NCBI GenBank assembly: GCA_041746135.1
Contig: JBGTHQ010000022.1
Location: 1-64,000, forward strand
Direction: 5' to 3'
DNA from: Alg239-R122 sp041746135
Lineage (GTDB): Bacteria; Pseudomonadota; Alphaproteobacteria; Sphingomonadales; Sphingomonadaceae
DNA length: 64,000 nt
This document shows, piece by piece, positions 57,733-64,000 of the stretch. Below the pieces are notes generated by a model that did no database searches, was not told where the DNA came from, and was given only the letters and a program-made list of their open reading frames with translations. The translations under genes and the position numbers were made by a program. Every line of letters starts with the position of its first letter. Within the stretch, counting starts at the first letter, position 1.

Positions 57733-57760
57733 TCCCCTGCCAAGCGATCTTGGCAGGGGA
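57733..57760 (-). promoter_or_regulatory. Stem-loop between the peptide gene and downstream genes
   Basis: Perfect 12-bp stem TCCCCTGCCAAG / CTTGGCAGGGGA with a 4-base loop, 20 bases after the peptide stop. No T run follows on the minus strand, so it is not a simple terminator. Such intercistronic hairpins after small precursor genes often protect or attenuate the transcript so the peptide is made in excess over its enzymes. Confidence 0.6.
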
Positions 57761-57780
57761 GAGAGCTTCATAAAAAAAAA

Positions 57781-57924
57781 TCAGGACGCTGCGATCGCCG
57801 CCGCGACCAGAGCGATTCCCCACAGAATGGCAACGATCGCCACGGATTCACCCGAACCTGTTTTTTCAACAGACGTTTCGAGATTAGCGATTTCCATAGC
57901 CGGTGCTTTTGTATTCCAATCCAT
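57781..57924 (-). CDS. 47-residue peptide, candidate RiPP-like precursor
   Basis: Short gene with an AAGGA ribosome binding site ending 8 bases before the ATG at 57924. The product has a polar, Glu-containing N-terminal half (MDWNTKAPAM...VEKT), a GSGES hinge at residues 23-27 and a hydrophobic tail (residues about 28-46) ending in AAAIAAS. It has no Cys; the hydrophobic core has one Trp. It is followed by a strong hairpin and then the two cupin-like/HEAT genes. A leader-plus-core precursor peptide is the best reading; a pilin-like or holin-like small membrane protein is an alternative. Confidence 0.6.
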   Translation of the reverse strand: MDWNTKAPAMEIANLETSVEKTGSGESVAIVAILWGIALVAAAIAAS

Positions 57925-58349
57925 AATATTATCCTTTTTTCAAGTGTATGTTTATTCCCAAAAACAACCATGATTTTGGTGAAAGAATAAATACTAATAT
58001 TTTTCATCAATTCAAATAATAGTTTATTGTTATTACTTTAAATATTTTTAATGTGAAATTCTATTGGTTGTATTTCTCACGTCTTCTGTTCTGCCCAAAG
58101 TTAAAATTTTTTTATCTTTCCTGGATTCGCTCGTGAATGATGGGCGCGCCAGTAAAATCCTTTCCCAAACGTCATGAAAGGGGACGAAAATATGGTCGGC
58201 CGATCTACCAATTGTTGCCGATGAGTGGAAGGAACGGAAAAATATTGCATCGCTCCGGATAACTGATGGATATGGTTTGCATCTGCAATTGCGTATAGTA
58301 TTCAGCCGATCCGGCAGCGCAGGGATGCGATGCGAAAATGGGAGCGAAC
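57925..58349. other. AT-rich region upstream of the peptide operon
   Basis: About 425 bp separating the peptide gene and the divergent DUF962 gene. The left 150 bp are extremely A+T-rich and must hold the peptide operon promoter; no single -35/-10 pair stood out. I see no credible gene in the rest. Confidence 0.4.
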
Positions 58350-58685
58350 ATGCGCGAATACCAATCGTTCGAAACATTCTGGCCGTTTTATCTGCGCGAA
58401 CACAGCAAGCCGCGCACACGGGCATTGCACTATATCGGCACCACATTGGTTATCGCGGTGGGTGTGCTCGCCGTTATCACCGGCCAGTGGCTGTGGCTGA
58501 TCGCGATGCCGCTCGCCGGATATTTTTTCGCCTGGATCGCGCATTTCGGAGTCGAGAAAAACCGCCCCGCCACGTTTACCTATCCGCTCTGGTCGCTGGG
58601 GGCCGATTTCAAGATGTACTTCATGTGGCTGTCGGGCCGCCTGCCCGCCGAGCTGGAGCGGGCGGGGGTGAAGCGCGGGTCATAA
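58350..58685 (+). CDS. DUF962 / Mpo1-like membrane protein
   Basis: 111 residues. Family hallmark FETFWPFYLREHSKPRTRALHYIGTT at the N-terminus and HFGVEKNRPATFTYPLWSLGADFKM after two helices. Yeast Mpo1 relatives are Fe(II) dioxygenases in alpha-oxidation of 2-hydroxy fatty acids from sphingolipids; the conserved His residues are present. Sphingomonads make sphingolipids, so a related role is possible but inferred. GGAG precedes the ATG at 58350. Confidence 0.88.
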   Translation: MREYQSFETFWPFYLREHSKPRTRALHYIGTTLVIAVGVLAVITGQWLWLIAMPLAGYFFAWIAHFGVEKNRPATFTYPLWSLGADFKMYFMWLSGRLPAELERAGVKRGS

Positions 58686-58859
58686 GTGCCCATATTTTAA
58701 GAGCGCAGGCCATCTTTTAAACATCACCTTACGAGCATAAACAATGAGCAGGTCGGACATCTCTGATGCTTTCAATGGGTAGAAAGTGCGAACAACATGC
58801 CCGATTAAAGTCCACCGGTTGCGACATTTGGCATAACCAGTCGTCTTACTATATCCCTA

Positions 58860-58893
58860 TTGACTTTAAACTCTACATATGTAGAATTATAAC
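58860..58893 (+). promoter_or_regulatory. Promoter and palindromic operator of the first PadR gene
   Basis: TTGACT (58860-58865), a 16-base spacer, TAGAAT (58882-58887), then the ATG at 58894, so a leaderless transcript is likely. The perfect 14-bp palindrome TCTACATATGTAGA (58872-58885) sits across the spacer and -10, the expected place for PadR autorepression. Confidence 0.65.
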
Positions 58894-59205
58894 ATGACAC
58901 GTCGCCCGCATTCATCCCGTCAGGCTCTTTCCGTTCTGGAAGCACTGTTCGCTCGTCCTGACAAATGGCGGCATGGTTACGACCTGATGCAGGAAACACA
59001 CCTCAAGTCCGGCACGCTCTATCCGTTGCTGATGCGTCTGGCCGATGATGGACTGCTCGAAGCCGAATGGCGTCCGCCGGTGCCGCCTGCGCGCGCTCCG
59101 CGTCATATCTACCGCCTTACCCGCGCAGGCCGAGCCTTTGCAAAATCGATGCTCGAAAGCCGTGCGGACAAGGCCGGGCCGGGTCGAGCAGGAGCAACGG
59201 CATGA
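58894..59205 (+). CDS. PadR-family transcriptional regulator (module 1)
   Basis: 103 residues. Winged-helix PadR domain: HGYDLMQETHLKSGTLYPLLMRLADDGLLEAEW is the recognition helix and wing, RAPRHIYRLT the conserved PadR end. Its stop overlaps the next start (ATGA). No Shine-Dalgarno before the ATG, consistent with leaderless translation. Probably senses a signal linked to its partner membrane protein. Confidence 0.93.
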   Translation: MTRRPHSSRQALSVLEALFARPDKWRHGYDLMQETHLKSGTLYPLLMRLADDGLLEAEWRPPVPPARAPRHIYRLTRAGRAFAKSMLESRADKAGPGRAGATA

Positions 59206-59780
59206 AGCCACCCCGTCAGTCTTTGGCGCTTGTGCTTATTGGCTGCTGTGCCTTTCTGCTTCCTGCCGAGCGCGCGACTTGGGCACATGCGATGAAAGCC
59301 GAAATCGCCGCAATCGAAGACGAACGTGCCGCGCTGGCATTCGCAACAGGGTGCGTTTGGGGCTCTATCAAGGAAAGGACACTTACCATGCATTTTGCTG
59401 CACATACGGTTCGCTTTATCATGATCGCATCGATGCTGGCGCTAGCGATCGTCGCCGCCGTTATTGCGGGTCGCGTCGCCGGTATTAATACCCCGAGCGC
59501 AACGATATTCGGCCTGACATCCATCCTCTTCGCCGGCGCCGGAATATGGTACCTCGTGCGCGGGCCCGGGGCATTGATCCGAACCGCAAGCATAATGATC
59601 CCGCTCTACATCATCGCCTATATATGGGTGCAAGCGGCAGGAGATACTGCAACCAAATCGGTCCCTGCGGAACTTTACCGTGCGCTCGCTATCGAGGGCG
59701 TCGTCATCTGGGCGGTGCTTTTGGTCGGCAGCCTCTTCATGCTTTGTGCCGAGACAATTTTAGCCATAAGGAAGAAGTGA
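59202..59780 (+). CDS. Membrane protein partner of PadR module 1
   Basis: 192 residues. After an N-terminal hydrophobic stretch comes WAHAMKAEIAAIEDERAAL and ATGC, a helical motif shared with the module 2 partner, then four membrane helices. Function unknown. PadR genes are often coupled to membrane proteins carrying a small N-terminal helical signalling domain, and this fits that pattern. Confidence 0.75.
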   Translation: MKPPRQSLALVLIGCCAFLLPAERATWAHAMKAEIAAIEDERAALAFATGCVWGSIKERTLTMHFAAHTVRFIMIASMLALAIVAAVIAGRVAGINTPSATIFGLTSILFAGAGIWYLVRGPGALIRTASIMIPLYIIAYIWVQAAGDTATKSVPAELYRALAIEGVVIWAVLLVGSLFMLCAETILAIRKK

Positions 59781-59781
59781 T

Positions 59782-60174
59782 ATGACAGTCGCAGGAGAAC
59801 AGCGCGCGTATGCAGTCTGGACCGGGTCGGCGCTGCTGATGCTCACGGCCCTGTTTCACTTTACCGGCTATTTCGAGATACCGTCTTCGCAATCGGGCGC
59901 AGGATCTTCAAGTTTCTTTGAGGCATCGCTCAGACCCCTCTGGCTATTCGCCAGCCTGCACTGGACATTGACTGCGGCAATATGTGTCTGGGTAATGAAA
60001 GCCGAGCCGCGTGTCGCGCGAAAAATACTGCTTGGCTGCGCCGCGATCGTATTCGCTGACGCTGTTTTGCTCTACTGGTTTCTTGGACCCTTTATCGGAG
60101 CAGCTATTTTAGCGGCAGCGGGGCTGTTGCTTATCGTCGGCGCCTACAAAGTTCGTGCGCGTGCCGAAACCTGA
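59782..60174 (+). CDS. Small four-helix membrane protein, hypothetical
   Basis: 130 residues with about four membrane helices (12-30, 48-68, 80-98, 100-122). No family recognised. It starts one base after the preceding stop, with GGAAGAAG as ribosome binding site, so it is third in the PadR module 1 operon. Confidence 0.7.
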   Translation: MTVAGEQRAYAVWTGSALLMLTALFHFTGYFEIPSSQSGAGSSSFFEASLRPLWLFASLHWTLTAAICVWVMKAEPRVARKILLGCAAIVFADAVLLYWFLGPFIGAAILAAAGLLLIVGAYKVRARAET

Positions 60175-60298
60175 AAGTTTTGACCCGGTCCAGCGGCTGC
60201 TTTTGTGCACATTGCCATGTGGGTTGACCGGCAAAAGCCAATCTATGTCAGATATCTAACACCGCACACAACCGCATCCCGCGATGGCAGCCTTTGAT

Positions 60299-60359
60299 AC
60301 ATGCTCCCTCAACATACCATCGCCGCGCGACCAGTCTGCCGCCCTATCTCCGGGGAGCC
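60299..60359 (+). repeat. Direct repeat copy 1 of the thiC leader segment (truncated copy)
   Basis: 61 bases matching 62017-62077 with five mismatches and no gaps, ending at the first conserved bases of the TPP aptamer (CGGGGAGCC). Similarity continues weakly to about 60260. The aptamer beyond this point is lost, so this copy is a remnant. Confidence 0.8.
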
Positions 60360-60397
60360 GAAATCAAACGGTTGAGCGTACTTGACCTCACCATATT

Positions 60398-61501
60398 TCA
60401 TTGCGGCAGAGACATTTCCAGTGGGCGGTGTTTGCTGCCCGGCGGTTGCTCACGTCTTTCTGTTTCACGAGCGTCACTGTTCAGCGAAACTCTTCGCAAT
60501 GCAGTGAGCGAGAGAAAGTAACCCACAATTGCGGAGCCGCCATAACCCACAATGGGTGTGGGATAGGCCCCCATCGCGGCAGCGCCGATGATAGCCGCGT
60601 AGCAAGCCGCGAAGACCAAAATTTCAGGTGCCGAGCGTAGCGAACGCGATAGAAGAACGGGTAAGAAGAGAAGTCCAATGCCGAACCACATCGCCATGCC
60701 CAAGCCTGGATGGACATCGAAACTAGTCCAGAGAATGTGGTCGACATAGGGCACTGCCAAGAGATGGTCGGCCTGAGCCAAAGTCGCTAGGAAAGCCACT
60801 CCGGTTACGAAACAGGCGGCTATGTTTTGCCGAGTGCGGCGAAACACAGCCAATACAGAGATCGCGGCAAAAATCGCGCCTGCCATCGCGCGATCTGGCT
60901 GGATCGCCATTGCTGCCGCGCTGACAATTATTGCGAGCAGCGTCCACACATTGGATATTTTAGCGTAAAGTATTACGATTAACGGGAGCAGCAACAAACT
61001 GGTCTGCACGAACATTGGCCCAGCCTTGATCCAGCGGCTCGCGCCTTCCATGCTATTGCCAAACAGCGCCGTACCGATAAGTATAAGAGCGCCTGAAACC
61101 GCAAAAACGGTTGCAAGGCGCGGGGTCAATTGCGTTGTCCATTGTAATGTTGCCAACAAAATCAAGCCGATGAGAACGGCCGCGATATTGGCTGTGATCA
61201 TAAAGGACGGCGCATCGGCGGCAAGGAGATATATAATGCCAATCGCTACAGCGCCCAGCCCGCCCGCTATTGGAATGGCGAGAGAAGTTTTGGCGCTTCC
61301 GTTATCCAAAACGCAATTATCGAAATGGGATGCCTCTACAGTAAGCCTGAACCGTAGGGCGGCAAAAAGACAGCCCAGCGCATAATGAAACGCTTCGCGA
61401 CTGTTTGTTGTGTGGGCAATTTCTGCGCGCATCGCTTCAGCCCATTGCTGCATGTGTTTAGGCGTTACAAAGCCGATTAGATGAACGAGTATGCCGATCA
61501 T
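60398..61501 (-). CDS. Polytopic membrane protein partner of PadR module 2
   Basis: 367 residues with an N-terminal WAEAMRAEIAHTTNSREAFHYALGC segment like the module 1 partner, followed by about nine to ten membrane helices. A stretch MEGASRWIKAGPMFVQTS recalls FtsW/RodA-type loops, but the rest does not convince me of that family. Start overlaps the PadR stop by 4 bp (ATGA). Function unknown. Confidence 0.72.
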   Translation of the reverse strand: MIGILVHLIGFVTPKHMQQWAEAMRAEIAHTTNSREAFHYALGCLFAALRFRLTVEASHFDNCVLDNGSAKTSLAIPIAGGLGAVAIGIIYLLAADAPSFMITANIAAVLIGLILLATLQWTTQLTPRLATVFAVSGALILIGTALFGNSMEGASRWIKAGPMFVQTSLLLLPLIVILYAKISNVWTLLAIIVSAAAMAIQPDRAMAGAIFAAISVLAVFRRTRQNIAACFVTGVAFLATLAQADHLLAVPYVDHILWTSFDVHPGLGMAMWFGIGLLFLPVLLSRSLRSAPEILVFAACYAAIIGAAAMGAYPTPIVGYGGSAIVGYFLSLTALRRVSLNSDARETERREQPPGSKHRPLEMSLPQ

Positions 61502-61809
61502 GATTGTGTTCCAAGCGCGCTATTCGTGCCTTTTGCCGCCAAATCCTCTTTTCTTAATTCTTGTACAAAAACCCGGCCTTTAGCCGTTAATTGGTATATA
61601 TGGCGGGGCGGTCTTCCAGTCTCTGCCGATGGTGCCCAATGCGCGGCCATCAAGCCCTGGCCTTCCAAGCGTGCCAGCATTGGATACAGCGTTCCCGGCT
61701 TGACTCCGGTCATTTGCATAATGTCGTAGCCATGCAATCCATCCTTATTTTCATCGAGGCTGAACAAGGCGGCGCGCGTGGCGGGCGAGGGTGATCGGAA
61801 TCTCTTCAT
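61498..61809 (-). CDS. PadR-family transcriptional regulator (module 2)
   Basis: 103 residues, the same length as the module 1 PadR. HGYDIMQMTGVKPGTLYPMLARLEGQGLMAAHW and RPPRHIYQLTAKGR are the PadR signature parts. I chose ATG 61809 (MKRFRSP); ATG 61815 lies inside the -10 element, and the open frame to 61848 crosses the operator. Translation is likely leaderless. Confidence 0.9.
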   Translation of the reverse strand: MKRFRSPSPATRAALFSLDENKDGLHGYDIMQMTGVKPGTLYPMLARLEGQGLMAAHWAPSAETGRPPRHIYQLTAKGRVFVQELRKEDLAAKGTNSALGTQS

Positions 61810-61813
61810 ACAC

Positions 61814-61844
61814 ATTATATCGATATATATCGACTTAAAGTCAA
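61814..61844 (-). promoter_or_regulatory. Promoter and palindromic operator of the second PadR gene
   Basis: On the minus strand TTGACT (61844-61839), a 19-base spacer and TATAAT (61819-61814). The 14-bp perfect palindrome TCGATATATATCGA (61820-61833) fills the spacer. The arrangement mirrors the module 1 promoter, including TTGACTTTAA at the -35 side, but the palindrome sequence differs. Confidence 0.65.
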
Positions 61845-62016
61845 GCACTCTATTATACGGGCTATGGTCCGTGATCAGAATTAATATTGTGCAGGCGCGT
61901 CCAGCCCAAAAACACGAAAGAATTTAAAAAAATAGCGGTTATAAACTGCCGGCCTGCTTCCCGCCCCATGACAGACATCAAACACAATCGCCACCCGGCA
62001 ATGGTAGCATTCGATG

Positions 62017-62077
62017 ACATGCTCCCTCGACAAACCATCGCCGCGCGACTAGTCTGCCGCCTTATCCCCGGGGAGCC
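62017..62077 (+). repeat. Direct repeat copy 2, upstream part of the thiC leader
   Basis: 61 bases 92% identical to 60299-60359 by direct count. This copy runs straight into the complete TPP aptamer, so it is the functional one. Together the copies bracket PadR module 2. Confidence 0.8.
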
Positions 62078-62157
62078 TGTATCGGTGCAGGTTGAGAGCG
62101 GAAACTCCGCGACCCGTTGAACCTGATCCAGCTAACACTGGCGGAGGGAGGGAGCGG
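62064..62157 (+). promoter_or_regulatory. TPP riboswitch (THI element) of thiC
   Basis: Contains the conserved aptamer blocks CCGGGGAGCC, GGTTGAGAG (variant of GGCTGAGAG), GACCCGTTGAACCTGATC and TAACACTGGCGGAGGGA in order. It lies about 55 bases before the thiC ATG, with the ribosome binding site AAGGAG within reach, so translational control by thiamine pyrophosphate is likely. Confidence 0.93.
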
Positions 62158-62211
62158 CATCCGCGCTAGATACGCCCCCGCCCCATCTCCGCCACCACAA
62201 GGAGAATGACT

Positions 62212-64000
62212 ATGGGCGACGCACCTGCAAGAACCGAAAAAGAAGAGGGCCGGATCGGGGTCACGACAGGCCCCATAAGAGGCTCCAAAAAAGTTCATGT
62301 CGCCGCGCATAGCGGTTCGGGTATCCGCGTCGCGATGCGCGAGATTAGCCTTGAGGGCGGCGAAACGCCCGTGCGCGTGTATGACACGTCCGGCCCCTAT
62401 ACCGACCCCGCTGCCCAAATCGACATTCATGTGGGCCTGTCGCAATTGCGCCGCGACTGGATCATGGGCCGCGGCGATGTCGAGGAATATGTGGGCCGCG
62501 ACATGCGCCCCGAAGATAACGGCCAGCTCGGCCCCGACCGCTCCGGCGGTGTAGAACCCTTTCCCATCAAAGTCGCCAAGCCTTTGCGTGCCAAATCCGG
62601 CGCCAATGTCAGCCAGATGCACTATGCGCGGCAAGGCATCATCACGCCAGAAATGGAATATGTCGCCGAGCGCGAAAATCTCGGCCGTGAAAAGCTCGCG
62701 CAATATATCCGCGATGGCGAGAGCTTCGGTGCGTCGATCCCCGATTATGTCACCCCCGAATTTGTGCGCGACGAGATTGCCCGCGGCCGCGCGATCATCC
62801 CCAATAATATCAACCACCCCGAATCCGAACCGATGGCGATCGGCCGCAATTTTCTGGTCAAGATCAATGCCAATATCGGCAACAGCGCGGTCGCGTCCGA
62901 TGTCGCCAGTGAAGTCGACAAGATGGTCTGGTCGATCCGCTGGGGCGCCGACACGGTCATGGATCTTTCGACCGGCCGCAATATCCACGACACCCGCGAA
63001 TGGATCATCCGCAACAGCCCCGTGCCGATCGGCACCGTGCCGATCTACCAGGCGCTGGAAAAAGTCGGCGGCGTGGCCGAGGACCTGACCTGGGAGATTT
63101 TCCGCGATACCTTGATCGAACAGGCCGAACAGGGCGTCGATTATTTCACCATCCACGCCGGCGTGCGCCTGCCCTACGTCCCGATGGCGGCCAAGCGCGT
63201 CACCGGCATCGTCAGCCGCGGCGGATCGATCATGGCCAAATGGTGCCTCGCGCATCACAAGGAAAGCTTCCTCTACGAACATTTCGACGACATTACCGAG
63301 ATCATGAAAGCGTATGACATCGCTTACAGCCTTGGCGATGGCCTCCGCCCCGGCAGCATTGCCGATGCCAATGACGAAGCGCAATTCTCCGAACTCTACA
63401 CGCTCGGCGAACTGACCCACCGCGCCTGGAAATCCGATGTGCAGGTGATGATCGAAGGCCCCGGCCATGTGCCGATGCACAAGATCAAGGAGAATATGGA
63501 AAAGCAACTGGAGGTGTGCGGCGAAGCACCGTTCTACACATTGGGCCCGCTCACCACCGATATCGCGCCGGGCTACGACCATATCACCAGCGGCATCGGC
63601 GCGGCGCAGATCGGCTGGTACGGCACGGCGATGCTGTGTTACGTCACGCCGAAAGAGCATCTGGGCCTGCCCGACCGCGACGATGTCAAGGTCGGCGTGG
63701 TCACCTACAAGCTCGCCGCGCACGCCGCCGACCTTGCCAAGGGCCACCCCGCCGCGCAGGTCCGCGATGACGCGCTGAGCAAAGCGCGCTTCGAATTCCG
63801 CTGGCGCGACCAGTTCAACTTGTCGCTCGACCCCGACACGGCGGAGGAATATCACGACCAGACGCTCCCCGCAGAAGGCGCCAAGACCGCCCATTTCTGT
63901 TCGATGTGCGGGCCCAAATTCTGCAGCATGAAAATAAGCCAGGAAGTCCGCGACTTTGCCAGCAAACAGAACCAGAGCGCCGAAGGCTTTCTGGCAGCCG
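62212..64000 (+). CDS. thiC: Phosphomethylpyrimidine synthase ThiC (3' end outside window)
   Basis: Radical-SAM enzyme converting aminoimidazole ribotide to the thiamine pyrimidine HMP-P. 596 codons are present. NVSQMHYARQGIITPEMEY, the metal-site HAGVRLPY, EGPGHVPMHKI, GPLTTDIAPGYDHITSGIGAA and the C-terminal cluster motif CSMCGPKFC (Cx2Cx4C) are seen. ATG 62212 is preferred because AAGGAG lies 7 bases upstream; ATG 62206 is too close. Preceded by a TPP riboswitch. Confidence 0.96.
   Translation, partial: MGDAPARTEKEEGRIGVTTGPIRGSKKVHVAAHSGSGIRVAMREISLEGGETPVRVYDTSGPYTDPAAQIDIHVGLSQLRRDWIMGRGDVEEYVGRDMRPEDNGQLGPDRSGGVEPFPIKVAKPLRAKSGANVSQMHYARQGIITPEMEYVAERENLGREKLAQYIRDGESFGASIPDYVTPEFVRDEIARGRAIIPNNINHPESEPMAIGRNFLVKINANIGNSAVASDVASEVDKMVWSIRWGADTVMDLSTGRNIHDTREWIIRNSPVPIGTVPIYQALEKVGGVAEDLTWEIFRDTLIEQAEQGVDYFTIHAGVRLPYVPMAAKRVTGIVSRGGSIMAKWCLAHHKESFLYEHFDDITEIMKAYDIAYSLGDGLRPGSIADANDEAQFSELYTLGELTHRAWKSDVQVMIEGPGHVPMHKIKENMEKQLEVCGEAPFYTLGPLTTDIAPGYDHITSGIGAAQIGWYGTAMLCYVTPKEHLGLPDRDDVKVGVVTYKLAAHAADLAKGHPAAQVRDDALSKARFEFRWRDQFNLSLDPDTAEEYHDQTLPAEGAKTAHFCSMCGPKFCSMKISQEVRDFASKQNQSAEGFLAA

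Noticed and set aside
57768..58010. 80-residue minus-strand ORF over the peptide gene
   Set aside because: Out of frame with the 47-residue peptide; its product is a basic shadow sequence with a weaker start than the peptide gene's AAGGA-ATG.
58048..58446. 132-residue minus-strand ORF upstream of the DUF962 gene
   Set aside because: Overlaps the start of the well-supported DUF962 gene and shows no family pattern.
60398..61501. FtsW/RodA assignment of the PadR module 2 membrane protein
   Set aside because: Only one short loop resembles the family; helix pattern and other conserved residues do not fit.
62062..63894. 610-residue open frame on the minus strand
   Set aside because: Antisense to thiC and the TPP riboswitch, both unmistakable.

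Overview
The window reads as chromosomal DNA of a member of the Sphingomonadales (Alphaproteobacteria). The basis is gene content and order: ubiB-ubiE divergent from mutM, followed by rpsT and dnaA; a CtrA master regulator with its phosphorylation Asp at residue 51 and a TTAA-N7-TTAA box upstream; an NDUFA12-type complex I protein next to a DUF2155 lipoprotein and aat; an EcfG-type GGAAC-N17-CGTT promoter; and a TPP-riboswitch-controlled thiC. No transposase, integrase, CRISPR array or rRNA was seen. One tRNA gene (Trp, anticodon CCA) is present.

Layout. 1-10 kb: ubiquinone genes, DNA repair (mutM, nth), rpsT, dnaA, a MoeB/ThiF-type E1-like enzyme, cobB and dapB. 10-18 kb: two secondary transporters and a tightly packed minus-strand operon (YihY, fabI, a VOC protein, aroC, an SLC13 permease), then a CbpA-type J-protein. 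18.6-23.3 kb: a plus-strand run of pdxH, a CDF metal transporter, a PhzF-type protein, a metallophosphatase and a secreted M28 peptidase. 23.3-26 kb: ctrA, a small stress-type lipoprotein and a pirin. 25.8-43.5 kb: the transcription/translation block rpoC, rpoB, rplL, rplJ, rplA, rplK, nusG, secE. This block is interrupted twice by other genes: an ATP-grasp / DUF1704 (MATCAP-like) / N-formylglutamate amidohydrolase operon plus a DUF2975/XRE pair between rplL and rpoB, and a dienelactone-hydrolase gene between rplA and rplJ. 43.7-50 kb: a fatty-acyl-AMP ligase, recX and small envelope or respiratory genes, aat, a PilZ protein and tRNA-Trp. 50-54.7 kb: a membrane/stress cluster TelA, XpaC-like, YqiJ-like, YqiK flotillin.

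The most unusual part is 54.9-62.1 kb. First comes an AT-rich minus-strand operon that begins with a 47-residue peptide gene (polar leader plus hydrophobic tail). A strong hairpin follows, then two cupin-like/HEAT proteins of similar length and architecture, then a six-helix membrane protein. This looks like an uncharacterised small-peptide maturation (RiPP-like) or peptide-linked membrane system. After it lie two tail-to-tail PadR modules that share promoter/operator architecture, a 4-bp start/stop overlap and a W-A-x-A-M-[K/R]-A-E-I-A motif in the partner membrane protein. The second module lies between two copies of a 61-bp segment of the thiC leader, which suggests it arrived by an event that duplicated the leader.

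All calls come from reading the sequence. Family assignments rest on motif recognition and have not been checked by database search.
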